From assembly GCF_000194155.1 (NCBI RefSeq), contig NZ_GL877879.1:877089-941088 (forward strand): a stretch of DNA of 64,000 nucleotides. Direction: 5' to 3'. Below the pieces are notes generated by a model. The model was not told where the DNA came from. It saw only the letters and a list, made by a program, of their open reading frames with translations, and ran no database searches. The position numbers were made by a program, and so were the translations under genes. The DNA comes from Saccharopolyspora spinosa NRRL 18395 (GTDB lineage Bacteria > Actinomycetota > Actinomycetes > Mycobacteriales > Pseudonocardiaceae). Position 1 is the stretch's first letter. Each line of letters opens with the position of its first letter. This document shows, piece by piece, positions 17,232 through 26,738 of this stretch.

Positions 17232-20200
17232 ATGTGCGCAGCACCGATCCGGAACTCCGACGGAGTTCCCGGACAATTAACCGAGGGCCGGACCGGGGGT
17301 CGAACCCGGGGTCGAACCGGGGGAACGGCCGGTGACGCGCTGCTGAGAATCGGCCGACTGGTGTCCAAAGACGACACCTCTGCGGACCTTCACGCGGTGT
17401 ACCGCAGCGGCGGCCGCGAGGGCGACGTGTTCTACCGCGACCGGTGGAGCCACGACAAGGTGGTGCCCTCAACCCACGGCGTGAACTGCACCGGGTCCTG
17501 CCGGTGGAACGTCTATGTCAAGGACGGCATCATCACCTGGGAGGCGCAGGACACCGACTACCCGTCGGTCGGCCCGGACCGGCCCGAGTACGAACCGCGC
17601 GGCTGCCCTCGCGGGGCCTCGTTCTCCTGGTACTCCTACTCCCCCACCCGCATCCGCTACCCGCACGCCCGGGGCGTGCTGGTGGAGATGTACCGCGAGG
17701 CCCGGCGGCGGACAGGCGATCCCGTCGCCGCATGGCAGTCCATCATGGACGATCCCGAGCGCAGGCGGCGCTACCAGCAGGCCCGCGGCAAGGGCGGGCT
17801 GGTCCGCATCTCCTGGGACGAGGCGGTCGAGATGATCGCCGCCGCGCACGTGCACACCATCGCCGCACATGGCCCGGACCGCATCGCGGGGTTCTCCCCG
17901 ATCCCGGCCATGTCGATGGTCTCGCACGCCGTGGGGTCGCGGTTCATGGCGCTGATCGGCGCGCCGATGCTGTCGTTCTACGACTGGTACGCCGACCTGC
18001 CGGTCGCCTCGCCGCAGGTGTTCGGCGACCAGACCGACGTTCCGGAGTCGGCGGACTGGTGGGATGCCGCGTACCTCATGATGTGGGGCTCCAACGTGCC
18101 GGTCACCCGCACGCCCGACGCACACTGGATGACCGAGGCGCGCTACCGGGGCCAGAAGGTCGTCGTCGTCTCGCCCGACTACGCCGACAACACCAAGTTC
18201 GCCGACGAATGGCTCGCGCCGCACCCGGGCACCGACGCAGCGCTGGCCGTGGCGATGGGCCACGTGGTGCTCAAGGAGTTCTTCGTCGACCGTCCGACGC
18301 CGTTCTTCACCGACTACGTGCGGCGCTTCACCGACCTGCCATTCCTCGTCAGCCTCGTCGAACGCGGCGGCGGATTCGTGCCGGGGAAGTTCGTCACCGC
18401 CGCCGACATCGGCCGCGAAGGCCAGCACGAGGAGTGGAAGACGGTGCTCCTCGACGACGCGACGGGCGAGCCGGTGGTGCCCAACGGTTCGCTGGGATTC
18501 CGTTGGAACGACCGCGAAACCGGGCGGTGGAACCTCGACCTCGGCGCCGTCACCCCGCGCCTGAGCCTGCACACCCACGACAGCGAGCCGGTCGAGGTCA
18601 TGCTGCCCCGCTTCGACGCGCCGGACGGCAGCGGCGCGGCGATCACCCGCGGCGTCCCGGCGATCCGGCTGAGCCCCGGCGGCCCGCTGGTGACAACCGT
18701 GTTCGACCTGCTGCTCGCGCAGTACGGGGTCACCCGCGAAGGCCTGCCGGGCGAATGGCCGTCCGGCTACGACGACCCGGACTCGCCGGGCACCCCGGCC
18801 TGGCAGGAGCAGATCACGTCGGTGCCCGCAGGTCGGGCCGCGCGGATCGCCCGGGAACTCGCCGAAACCGCGATCCGCTCCCAGGGGCGGTGCATGATCC
18901 TCATGGGCGCGGGTACCAACCACTGGTTCCACTCCGACGAGGTGTACCGCACGTTCCTGACCCTGCTGCTGCTCACCGGCTGCCAGGGCCGCAACGGCGG
19001 CGGGTGGGCGCACTACGTCGGTCAGGAGAAGGTCCGGCCGCTGACCGGCTGGGCCACGCTGGCGTCGGCGGCGGACTGGCACCGCCCGCCGCGCCAGATG
19101 ATCGGCACCGCCTGGTTCTACCTGCACACCGGGCAGTGGCGCTACGACGGGCTCACCGCGGACGCGCTAGCCTGGCCCGGCGCGGCTGGGACGCTCGCCG
19201 GAGCCACGGCCGCCGACTGCCTCGCCCGCTCGGCGCGCGCGGGCTGGATGCCGTCCTACCCCACCTTCGACCGCAACCCGCTGGACCTCGCCGACGAGGC
19301 CGCTGCGGCCGGACTCGAACCCGGCGAGCACGTCGTGCGGGAACTGCAGGCCGGTCGGCTTGGTTTCGCGGGCGAGGACCCGGATGCGCCGTCGAACTGG
19401 CCGCGGGTGCTGACCGTGTGGCGCTCCAACCTGCTGGGCTCTTCGGCCAAGGGCAACGAGTTCTTCCTCAAGCACCTGCTGGGCACCGACGCGTCACCGC
19501 GATCGACCGAGCCCGAGCAGCCGCCGGTCGAGGTGCACCGGTCGGATGCGGCAGAAGGCAAGCTCGATCTGCTGCTGTCGCTGGACTTCCGGATGACCAG
19601 CACGACGCTGTTCTCCGACGTCGTGCTGCCCGCCGCGACCTGGTACGAGAAGCACGACCTGTCCAGCACTGACATGCACCCCTACGTGCACTCGTTCAAC
19701 GCGGCCGTCAACCCGCCCTGGCAGTGCCGGACCGACTTCGACGCCTTCCACGCCATCGCCGCCAGGTTCAGCGAACTCGCCACGCACCACCTCGGCATCC
19801 GGCGGGACGTGGTGGCGACGGCGCTCGGCCACGACACCCCCGGCGAAGCCGCGCAACCCGGCGGGGTCCTGCGCGACTGGCGCCGCGGCGACGTCGACCC
19901 CGTCCCCGGCCGGACGATGCCGGCGCTCACCGTCGTCGAACGCGACTACCCGGCGGTCGCCGCCAAGCTGGGTGCGGTCGGGCCACTGCTGGACAAACTC
20001 GGCACCACGACGAAGGGCTACACCGTCGAGGTCGGCCCGGAACTGGCGTGGCTGGCCGAGTCGAACGGGGTCGCGGCGGGCGGACCGGCCGCCGGACGCC
20101 CGCTGCTGGACACCGATCGCCGGACCGCCGACGCGATCCTCGCGCTGTCCGGCACCACCAACGGCCGGCTTGCCAACGAGGGGTTCCGGGTGCTGGCCGA

Positions 20201-20975
20201 CCGGGTCGGCCGCGACCTCACCCACATCTCCGCCCACCACATCGGACACCGGGTGACCTTCGCCGACACCAGGTCCCGGCCGGTTCCGGTGGTCACCAGC
20301 CCGGAGTGGTCCGGCGACGAGTCCGGCGGGCGGCGGTACGCGCCGTTCACCATCAACGTCGAGCAGCTCAAGCCCTGGCATACCCTCACCGGCCGCCAGC
20401 ACTTCTTCCTCGACCACGACTGGATGGCCGAACTCGGCGAGCAGCTGCCGCTGTACCGGCCGCCGCTGGACCTGCACCGGCTCTGCGGGGAACGCCGGCT
20501 CGGCCCCGACGGCACCGCCGAAGTCGTGGTGCGATACCTGACGCCGCACTCGAAGTGGTCGATCCACAGCGAATACCAGGACAACCCGATCATGCTGACG
20601 CTCTCCCGGGGTGGCCCGACGTTCTGGATGAGCCCGGCGGACGCGGCGGCCATCGGTGTCTCCGACAACGACTGGGTCGAGGCCGTCAACCGCAACGGCG
20701 TCGTGGTCGCCCGCGCGGTCGTGTCGCACCGGATGCCAACCGGAACCGTGTTCATGTACCACGCGCAGGACCGGACGGTGAACGTGCCGAAGAGCGAAAC
20801 CACCGGCAGGCGCGGGGGAATCCACAACTCGTTGACCCGCGTGCAGGTCAAGCCGACGCACCTCATCGGCGGCTACGCGCAGCAGTCGTTCGCGCTGAAC
20901 TACCACGGCCCGACCGGCAACCAGCGCGACGAGGTCACCGTCATCCGCCGCCGCAACCAGGAGGTCGAGTACTGA
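17232..20975 (+). CDS. narG: Respiratory nitrate reductase, alpha subunit
   Basis: The 1247-residue catalytic subunit that reduces nitrate to nitrite at a bis-MGD molybdenum centre on the cytoplasmic side. HGVNCTGSC with RGCPRGAS supplies the FS0 cluster ligands His82, Cys86, Cys90 and Cys125. YADLPVASPQVFGDQTDVPE contains the expected molybdenum-ligating aspartate (Asp255). The C-terminal region has HSKWSIHSEYQDNPIM. Length matches the family. GGGAGAAG precedes the ATG at 17232. The N-terminal 30 residues are rich in G, R and T and look unstructured. It is the first gene of narGHJI, with TGATG coupling to narH. Confidence 0.98.
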   Translation: MCAAPIRNSDGVPGQLTEGRTGGRTRGRTGGTAGDALLRIGRLVSKDDTSADLHAVYRSGGREGDVFYRDRWSHDKVVPSTHGVNCTGSCRWNVYVKDGIITWEAQDTDYPSVGPDRPEYEPRGCPRGASFSWYSYSPTRIRYPHARGVLVEMYREARRRTGDPVAAWQSIMDDPERRRRYQQARGKGGLVRISWDEAVEMIAAAHVHTIAAHGPDRIAGFSPIPAMSMVSHAVGSRFMALIGAPMLSFYDWYADLPVASPQVFGDQTDVPESADWWDAAYLMMWGSNVPVTRTPDAHWMTEARYRGQKVVVVSPDYADNTKFADEWLAPHPGTDAALAVAMGHVVLKEFFVDRPTPFFTDYVRRFTDLPFLVSLVERGGGFVPGKFVTAADIGREGQHEEWKTVLLDDATGEPVVPNGSLGFRWNDRETGRWNLDLGAVTPRLSLHTHDSEPVEVMLPRFDAPDGSGAAITRGVPAIRLSPGGPLVTTVFDLLLAQYGVTREGLPGEWPSGYDDPDSPGTPAWQEQITSVPAGRAARIARELAETAIRSQGRCMILMGAGTNHWFHSDEVYRTFLTLLLLTGCQGRNGGGWAHYVGQEKVRPLTGWATLASAADWHRPPRQMIGTAWFYLHTGQWRYDGLTADALAWPGAAGTLAGATAADCLARSARAGWMPSYPTFDRNPLDLADEAAAAGLEPGEHVVRELQAGRLGFAGEDPDAPSNWPRVLTVWRSNLLGSSAKGNEFFLKHLLGTDASPRSTEPEQPPVEVHRSDAAEGKLDLLLSLDFRMTSTTLFSDVVLPAATWYEKHDLSSTDMHPYVHSFNAAVNPPWQCRTDFDAFHAIAARFSELATHHLGIRRDVVATALGHDTPGEAAQPGGVLRDWRRGDVDPVPGRTMPALTVVERDYPAVAAKLGAVGPLLDKLGTTTKGYTVEVGPELAWLAESNGVAAGGPAAGRPLLDTDRRTADAILALSGTTNGRLANEGFRVLADRVGRDLTHISAHHIGHRVTFADTRSRPVPVVTSPEWSGDESGGRRYAPFTINVEQLKPWHTLTGRQHFFLDHDWMAELGEQLPLYRPPLDLHRLCGERRLGPDGTAEVVVRYLTPHSKWSIHSEYQDNPIMLTLSRGGPTFWMSPADAAAIGVSDNDWVEAVNRNGVVVARAVVSHRMPTGTVFMYHAQDRTVNVPKSETTGRRGGIHNSLTRVQVKPTHLIGGYAQQSFALNYHGPTGNQRDEVTVIRRRNQEVEY

Positions 20976-22543
20976 TGCGTGTCATGGCACAACTGGCAAT
21001 GGTGATGAACCTGGACAAGTGCATCGGCTGCCACACCTGCTCGGTCACCTGCAAACAGACCTGGACCAACCGGGGCGGCGTCGAGTACGTGTGGTTCAAC
21101 AACGTCGAAACCCGTCCCGGACAGGGCTATCCGCGGCGCTACGAGGACCAGGAGCAGTGGCGCGGCGGCTGGCGGCTGGACCGCCGAGGCCGGCTGAAGC
21201 TGCGCGGCGGCGGGCGGCTGCGCAAGCTCGCGACGCTGTTCGCCAACCCGGACCTGCCGGAGCTCGACGACTACTACCAGCCCTGGACCTACGACTACTG
21301 GAACCTGCTGGAAGCGCCGCTGGGCGACGACACCCCGGTGGCCCGCCCGAACTCGGCGATCACCGGACGCCCGACCAACATCCGCTGGGGACCGAACTGG
21401 GAGGACTCGCTGGGCGGCGCCCCCGAGCACGGCGAGTCGGACCCGGTGGTCGCGAAGCTGCGCACCGAGCTGGGCACCCGGATCCGCTTCGAGTTCGAGC
21501 AGTCGTTCCTGTTCTACCTGCCGCGGATCTGCGAGCACTGCCTCAACCCGTCCTGCGTCGCGTCCTGCCCGTCCGGGGCGATGTACAAGCGGGCCGAGGA
21601 CGGCATCGTGCTCGTCGACCAGGACCGCTGCCGGGGCTGGCGGATGTGCGTTTCCGGTTGCCCGTACAAGAAGGTCTACTTCAACCACAAGACCGGCAAG
21701 GCCGAGAAGTGCACCTTCTGCTACCCGAGGGTGGAGGTCGGGCAGCCGACGATCTGCTCGGAGACCTGCGTCGGCCGCCTGCGCTACATCGGGGTGCTGC
21801 TCTACGACGCCGACCGGGTTGGCGAGGCGGCCGCCACGACCGACGAGCACGAGCTCTACCCGGCGCAGCGGGACCTCTTCCTCGATCCGAACGATCCCGC
21901 CGTCGCCGCTGCCGCCGAGCGGGCGGGCATCCCGCACGACTGGGTCGAGGCAGCCCGGCGGTCCCCGGTCCACGACCTGATCTGCCGCTACCGCGTCGCG
22001 CTACCGCTGCACCCGGAGTACCGGACAATGCCGATGGTCTGGTACATCCCGCCGCTGTCGCCGGTGGTGGACGCCGTCGCGGAGACCGGTTTCGACGGTG
22101 CGGACGCCGGGAACCTCTTCGGCGCCATCGACGCCCTGCGCATCCCCGTGGAGTACCTGGCCGAGCTGTTCACCGCGGGTGACGTCGGCCCGGTGCGTGA
22201 TTCGCTGCGCAAGCTCGCGGCGATGCGCTCATACATGCGGTCGCTGAACCTGGACGAACCGCCAGACGAGGAACCGCTCCGCACGATCGGGTTGGACGCT
22301 GCGGAACTCCAGTCGATGTACCGGCTGCTGGCCATCGCGAAGTACGACGAGCGCTACGTCATCCCGACCGCCGGCATCGGCGACGCGCACGAGCTGGAAT
22401 CGATCGCGACCACGTGCAGCCTGGACACCGACGGCGGGCCTGGCATGGGCGGGCTGCGGTCCGGTAGCACCGACCTGGTCGTGTGGGACGGCAGCGGACG
22501 CCCGGACGGCATGTTCCCGACGCTTCGCGGGGAGCGGTCGTGA
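20975..22543 (+). CDS. narH: Respiratory nitrate reductase, beta subunit
   Basis: The 522-residue iron-sulfur subunit that wires NarI to NarG. Cysteine groups appear in the family order: KCIGCHTCSVTCKQTW, CEHCLNPSCVASCPSGA, CRGWRMCVSGCPYKK and CTFCYPRVE followed by CSETC. The Trp in CRGWRMC replaces a cysteine, as in known NarH proteins, giving one 3Fe-4S and three 4Fe-4S clusters. The start overlaps the narG stop (TGATG), and the stop overlaps the narJ start by four bases. Confidence 0.98.
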   Translation: MRVMAQLAMVMNLDKCIGCHTCSVTCKQTWTNRGGVEYVWFNNVETRPGQGYPRRYEDQEQWRGGWRLDRRGRLKLRGGGRLRKLATLFANPDLPELDDYYQPWTYDYWNLLEAPLGDDTPVARPNSAITGRPTNIRWGPNWEDSLGGAPEHGESDPVVAKLRTELGTRIRFEFEQSFLFYLPRICEHCLNPSCVASCPSGAMYKRAEDGIVLVDQDRCRGWRMCVSGCPYKKVYFNHKTGKAEKCTFCYPRVEVGQPTICSETCVGRLRYIGVLLYDADRVGEAAATTDEHELYPAQRDLFLDPNDPAVAAAAERAGIPHDWVEAARRSPVHDLICRYRVALPLHPEYRTMPMVWYIPPLSPVVDAVAETGFDGADAGNLFGAIDALRIPVEYLAELFTAGDVGPVRDSLRKLAAMRSYMRSLNLDEPPDEEPLRTIGLDAAELQSMYRLLAIAKYDERYVIPTAGIGDAHELESIATTCSLDTDGGPGMGGLRSGSTDLVVWDGSGRPDGMFPTLRGERS

Positions 22544-23160
22544 AACGTCGCCGCAAGGATTCCCGCTCGCGCGCGCTGGTGCGCCAGATCGCCGCGTGGT
22601 GCCTGCACTACCCCGACGCGGAGTTGGCCCAGCGGATGGATCTGCTGCGGGAATGCCTCGCCGAAATCGCCGGAACCGGCGCGGCGAAGCACCTGCACCA
22701 CACCCTGGAGCACCTCGCGAAGACGCCTGCGCAGCAAGCAGAGCAGCACTACATCGAGGTGTTCGACACCAGCCCGCGCCGCGGCCTGTACCTGACCTGG
22801 TACGTGCACGGCGACACCCGTTTACGCGGCGGCGCGCTGGCCGAGCTGGCGGGCGTGTACCGCACGCACGGCTACCGGATCATCGGTGGCGAACTGCCGG
22901 ATTACCTGCCCGCCCTGCTGGAGTTCTCCGCCGGTCCGCGGCGACGCGAGGGCGAGCGCCTGCTCGGCCGCTACCGGCCCGCGATCGAGGTGTTGCACCG
23001 CAAGCTCGCCGAGATCGAGACCCCATACGCCCCTGCCGTGCAAGCCGTGCTTGACGCCGTGCCGCGACAGCGCGAAAGCACCGCTGCTCCCTCGCAAGCG
23101 CCGACTGAGCAGGTCGGCCTGCAGCCCTATCCGCTCACCCTCCAGGAGGGCCGCCGATGA
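22540..23160 (+). CDS. narJ: Nitrate reductase assembly chaperone
   Basis: A 206-residue NarJ-type chaperone needed to load the molybdenum cofactor into NarG; it is not part of the final enzyme. The GTG at 22540 overlaps narH and has GGGGAG just before it. The conserved core reads QHYIEVFDTSPRRGLYLTWY, then the YVHGDTRLRGGALAEL and LPDYLPALLEF helices typical of the NarJ/TorD-like fold. The C-terminal 25 residues are low complexity. Confidence 0.96.
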   Translation: MKRRRKDSRSRALVRQIAAWCLHYPDAELAQRMDLLRECLAEIAGTGAAKHLHHTLEHLAKTPAQQAEQHYIEVFDTSPRRGLYLTWYVHGDTRLRGGALAELAGVYRTHGYRIIGGELPDYLPALLEFSAGPRRREGERLLGRYRPAIEVLHRKLAEIETPYAPAVQAVLDAVPRQRESTAAPSQAPTEQVGLQPYPLTLQEGRR

Positions 23161-23888
23161 CCACCCCGTTCGACGTCGTGCTGTGGGCCGTGCTGCCATA
23201 CGTCGTGCTCGCCGTGTTCATCGGCGGCACGATTTGGCGGTACCGGTATGACAAGTTCGGCTGGACCACCCGGTCCAGCCAGCTGCACGAGTCCCGCCTG
23301 CTGCGGATCGGCAGCCCGCTGTTCCACTATGGACTGCTGTTCGTCGTCGGCGGCCACGTGCTCGGCCTGGTGGTGCCGAAGTGGCTCACCGAAGTGTTCG
23401 GCGTGACGGAGTCGAACTACCACGAGGTGTCGCTGGGCATGGGCACGTTCGCGGGTTGTGCCGCGCTGGCCGGGCTGCTGGTCCTGCTGTGGCGGCGCCT
23501 GCGCACGCACGCGGTGCGCGGCGCGACCAGCCGCAGCGACCTGTTCACCTACACCGCGCTGACGGCCACGATCTGTCTCGGACTGTGGACCACGATCGTC
23601 GACAACGGCGTCCGCGGACCCTACGACTACCGCGATACGATCGGACCGTGGTTCCGCGGCATCTTCTTGCTGCAGCCGCACCCGGAGTTGATGGCGCACG
23701 CCCCGCTGGACTACCGGATGCACGCGCTGCTCGGCCTGGCCCTGTTCGCGCTGTGGCCGTTCAGCCGCCTCGTGCACGCCTTCAGCGCCCCGCTGCACTA
23801 CCTGTTCCGCCCGTACATCGTCTACCGCAGCCGATCCGGTGACCGAGTGGGAACCCGGCAATCGCCGCGCGGCTGGCAGCGGCTCTGA
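23157..23888 (+). CDS. narI: Respiratory nitrate reductase, gamma subunit (cytochrome b)
   Basis: The 243-residue membrane subunit that oxidises menaquinol and holds two b hemes. Five hydrophobic helices are visible. Likely heme-ligating histidines lie in RIGSPLFHYG, VVGGHVLGLV and the late RMHALLGLALFALWPFSRLVHAF helix, described here in family terms. The ATG overlaps the narJ stop (ATGA). The final 25 residues are polar and basic, as expected for a cytoplasmic tail. Confidence 0.97.
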   Translation: MTTPFDVVLWAVLPYVVLAVFIGGTIWRYRYDKFGWTTRSSQLHESRLLRIGSPLFHYGLLFVVGGHVLGLVVPKWLTEVFGVTESNYHEVSLGMGTFAGCAALAGLLVLLWRRLRTHAVRGATSRSDLFTYTALTATICLGLWTTIVDNGVRGPYDYRDTIGPWFRGIFLLQPHPELMAHAPLDYRMHALLGLALFALWPFSRLVHAFSAPLHYLFRPYIVYRSRSGDRVGTRQSPRGWQRL

Positions 23889-23892
23889 CGGC

Positions 23893-24819
23893 ATGAACTG
23901 GAAGGGCGTACCGCCCGAATCCGGGGCGGTGGTGATGAGCATCGGAGTGGTGTCGGTCGCCAGCGGAATGGCGGGTTTTCCCGTGCTCTCCTTGGTGTTG
24001 CTGGTGGGTGCCGCCGCTTCGTGGGGCGTGTTGGCGGTGGCGTTCCTGACACGGATTTCCTTCGACACCAAGCGCTGGTTGTGGGAGGCCGGCCGCCCCG
24101 GCGCGTTGACCTGCGTAGCCGCCACCGGGGTTCTCGGCCTCGGCCTGCACTTCTGGGCGGCCGCTTGGGTGCTCCTCGTGGTGGCGACGCTGCTGTGGCT
24201 CGGGTTGATGCCGCTGGTGTTGCGCGGCTGGCGGACCCCGACCGTCGGGGTGAACTTCCTGGTCTGCGTCGCGACGCAGTCGTTGGCGGTCCTGGCGGGT
24301 CAGCTCGCCATCGACGCGCGATCTCCGTTGCTGCTGTGGGTTTGTGCCGGTGCGACTGCGCTCGGCCTGGTGCTGTACGCCGCGGTGCTCGTCCCGTTCG
24401 ACTTCCGGCAGCTCAGCCGCGGAGCCGGGGATCACTGGATCGCCGGAGGGGCGCTCGCGATCAGCACCGTTGCGACCGGCAAGCTGCACTTTGCGCTGCA
24501 AGCGCTGGAGATGCCGACGGCGGCTGCGACGGTGCGCACCATCGACCTCGTGCTCTGGGCGATCACCGTGGGCTGGTACCTGGTGCTGGTGGTGTTCGAG
24601 CTGCTCGCGCCGCGCCTGCGCTACGACTTCCGCCGCTGGGCAACGGTTTTCCCCCTAGGCATGACCTGCGCGGCCTGCTTCAGCACCGCCGCGGCATCCG
24701 GCATCGCCTGGATGGCGGACGCGGCCTGGATCCTGCTATGGCCCGCGCTGGTGGTCCTCTGCCTTACCGCCTGGGGCACCGTCCGCAGTTTCCTCGCGAA
24801 GCCGCGGCTCAGTCGGTGA
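23893..24819 (+). CDS. TDT-family transporter (TehA/Mae1/SLAC1-like)
   Basis: A 308-residue protein with about ten hydrophobic helices. The pattern matches the tellurite-resistance/dicarboxylate transporter family: an early FPVLSLVLL helix, the RWLWEAGRPGALTC segment, FDFRQLSRGAGDHWIAGGAL and a late RLRYDFRRWATVFPLGM segment. Relatives are anion channels or carriers for C4-dicarboxylates, sulfite, chloride or nitrate. The ATG lies four bases after narI, so it is very probably in the nar operon. Nitrate or nitrite movement is a tempting but unproven role, since no narK is present. Confidence 0.82.
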   Translation: MNWKGVPPESGAVVMSIGVVSVASGMAGFPVLSLVLLVGAAASWGVLAVAFLTRISFDTKRWLWEAGRPGALTCVAATGVLGLGLHFWAAAWVLLVVATLLWLGLMPLVLRGWRTPTVGVNFLVCVATQSLAVLAGQLAIDARSPLLLWVCAGATALGLVLYAAVLVPFDFRQLSRGAGDHWIAGGALAISTVATGKLHFALQALEMPTAAATVRTIDLVLWAITVGWYLVLVVFELLAPRLRYDFRRWATVFPLGMTCAACFSTAAASGIAWMADAAWILLWPALVVLCLTAWGTVRSFLAKPRLSR

Positions 24820-25176
24820 TGAGGCGTAGGGGCGTATCCGGCGTCGACGAAGCCGTTGGGACGCAAAGCGCAGCTCGTGGCCCAGGTCGTGGTAGTTCCA
24901 CCGGACTTCGACGGCGGCGCGGTGCCCGACGGGTAGCGTCGCCGGCTTGGCTGCTGGCATGCGGCTGTGTCTCGGCGGCCGGTCCGGGAGTCTGGAGGTG
25001 TAGATCCTCTCCACTGGGGGTGCGTCGAGCGGACCGGTGCGCCGGACGCCGTGGCCCGATATTGCCCCTAGTCGTCGCGCATCAAGGAAGTGCTGGACGC
25101 GAAGCACGCGCGCGTCAGGTACCGGCAAGGCGAAGTCCACGACACCGTCATCGGGGGCTCGTATGCTGCCGGACTT
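24820..25176. other. Gap between the nar operon and the EEP gene
   Basis: Nothing recognisable. On the reverse strand a short protein-like stretch (HRAAVEVRWNYHDLGHELRF, about 24865-24930) may be a gene fragment, but I cannot assign it. Confidence 0.3.
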
Positions 25177-26022
25177 GTGACCGCTTCTCGCCGGACCAAT
25201 GTCGTGATCGCCCTCGCCACCGCCGTGATCGCGCTGCTGCCGCAGGCGGCGCAGGCGGCCCCCGGCCACGACCTCGACGTCCTCGACTTCAACATCCACA
25301 CCGGGATCGGGACCGACGGACGGCTCGACCTGGCGCGCACCGCGGACGCGATCACGGGCAGCGGGGCGGACGTGGTCGGCCTGCAGGAGGTCGACTTGCA
25401 CTGGTCGGCGCGCAGCGGCTACGCCGACCAGGCCGAGCAGCTGGGCCGGCTGACCGGGATGCACGTGTTCTTCGCGCCGATCTACAACCTGGACCCGGAG
25501 CCCGGGCACACCGAGCGCCGCCGGTACGGCGTCGCGGTGCTCAGCCGGTTCCCCGTCATTCACACCGAGAACCACTGGATCACCCGGCTTTCCACGGTGG
25601 ATCCCGCTCCGGTGCCGAAGCCGATGCCGGGCTTCGCCGAGGCAGTCCTCGCCACCCCGGGGGGCCCGACGCACGTCTACGCGACCCACCTCGACTACCG
25701 GCCCGACCCGGCTGTCCGGCGGACTCAGGTCGACGAGACGATCCGAATCCTGGACCAGGACCCGCCCGGCTCCCGGCAGCTCCTGCTCGGCGACTTCAAC
25801 GCCAGCCCCGGCGCCCCGGAGCTGGCACCGTTGCTGGCCCGCATGCGGGACGGCTGGGCCGCCACGAATGGACCGGACGCCGGCCTGACCTACCCCGCAT
25901 CGGCGCCGCAGAACCGGATCGACTACGTGACCTTCGCCGGGCAGTTGCGCGCAACCCGCGCCGAAGTACCCGACACGCAAGCGTCGGACCACCGACCCGT
26001 GGTCGTGACCGTCACGAGATAG
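25177..26022 (+). CDS. Secreted endonuclease/exonuclease/phosphatase-fold protein
   Basis: A 281-residue protein of the EEP (DNase I-like) fold. From the GTG at 25177 it begins with a short basic n-region, a hydrophobic core VVIALATAVIALLP and QAAQAA, a clear Sec signal peptide. Metal and catalytic motifs follow: LDFNIHTGIG, VGLQEVDLHW with the metal Glu, YGVAVLSRFP, THLDY, LLGDFNASPG, RIDYVTF and SDHRPVVVTV with the terminal Asp-His pair. Members cleave nucleic acids, sphingomyelin or phosphoinositides. An extracellular phosphodiesterase role is likely; the substrate is unknown. It stands alone. Confidence 0.88.
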   Translation: MTASRRTNVVIALATAVIALLPQAAQAAPGHDLDVLDFNIHTGIGTDGRLDLARTADAITGSGADVVGLQEVDLHWSARSGYADQAEQLGRLTGMHVFFAPIYNLDPEPGHTERRRYGVAVLSRFPVIHTENHWITRLSTVDPAPVPKPMPGFAEAVLATPGGPTHVYATHLDYRPDPAVRRTQVDETIRILDQDPPGSRQLLLGDFNASPGAPELAPLLARMRDGWAATNGPDAGLTYPASAPQNRIDYVTFAGQLRATRAEVPDTQASDHRPVVVTVTR

Positions 26023-26102
26023 GTCTTTCCGCCCTGTCCGACCGGCCGCTCCGCTGGAACACTCGGCAACCGCCGATGACGTCGGGAGGGGGTTTGGGGG
26101 AC

Positions 26103-26348
26103 ATGCCCGACGTGCGTGTAGAGCTCAACAACCGGGAACGTGCCACCCTGCGGGCGGTCGCCGCAGGCCGCGTTCAAATCACCTGCAGCTGCGAGCCGGA
26201 CCTGTACATCGACGGCGTGGCGTTCTGCGACCAGCAGACCGCCCACTGGCTCGTGCACCAAGGTCTCGTACGCCCGGTCGCACCCGGCGAGCCAGGAGAC
26301 GTGGTGGCCGCCGAGCTAACCGAGCCGGGGACCGAACAACTCGACTGA
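26103..26348 (+). CDS. Small conserved-type hypothetical protein
   Basis: An 81-residue acidic protein. It includes LNNRERATLRAVAAGRVQIT and CSCEPDLYIDGVAFCDQQTA. The CSCEPDLYIDG segment and the composition look like a real small actinobacterial protein, not a chance frame. The start could be the ATG at 26103 or at 26076, with GGGAGGGGG between them. No family is recognised. Confidence 0.6.
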   Translation: MPDVRVELNNRERATLRAVAAGRVQITCSCEPDLYIDGVAFCDQQTAHWLVHQGLVRPVAPGEPGDVVAAELTEPGTEQLD

Positions 26349-26358
26349 CCGCAAACGG

Positions 26359-26681
26359 TCACCGCGCGACGGCCGGTGGCTCCCGCGTGAGCGCGTGGAG
26401 CAGTTCGACGGTGCGCTTGGCCGCCGGGTGGTCGGCGCTCGACTTCTTCACCGCGGCGCTGATGCGCCAGACCGGGGTCGGCGACACCACGGGCACCGCG
26501 ACCAGGCCGCCGGGCAGGTTCGCGATGCGCCGATGGGGTAGCCGAGCTCGCGCAGCTGTGCGAGGTCGGGGTACGCGGTGCGTTCGGTGACACCGAGCCG
26601 GGCGGCGAGGCTGGGGGCGGAGATGCCGGGGTGTGCTCGCAGCAGCGAAAGGGCCTCCAGAGGGCGACTCGCGGTACTCAC
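26359..26681 (-). pseudogene. Chimeric regulator remnant: HTH (DeoR/WYL-type) N-terminus joined to a LysR C-terminus
   Basis: From 26681 the reverse strand encodes ALSLLRAHPGISAPSLAARL then GVTERTAYPDLAQLRELGYP, an N-terminal helix-turn-helix typical of YafY/WYL-type regulators. At about 26540 this stops, and in another frame the sequence becomes LPGGLVAVPVVSPTPVWRIS then AAVKKSSADHPAAKRTVELL, ending at a stop at 26359. That second part resembles a LysR effector-domain C-terminus. A deletion has apparently joined two regulator genes. An intact operator-like repeat lies just upstream. Confidence 0.65.
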
Positions 26682-26692
26682 CGGACGAGAAT

Positions 26693-26725
26693 CACATACC
26701 CGGACGCCACCTGTCCGGGTATGTG
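26693..26725. promoter_or_regulatory. Perfect 13-bp inverted repeat between divergent gene remnants
   Basis: CACATACCCGGAC (26693-26705) and GTCCGGGTATGTG (26713-26725) are exact reverse complements with a 7-base spacer. The repeat sits between the start of the broken HTH regulator (26681) and the start of the broken RidA gene (26739), the usual place for an autoregulator's operator. Confidence 0.65.
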
Positions 26726-26738
26726 GTCACGCTGGGCC

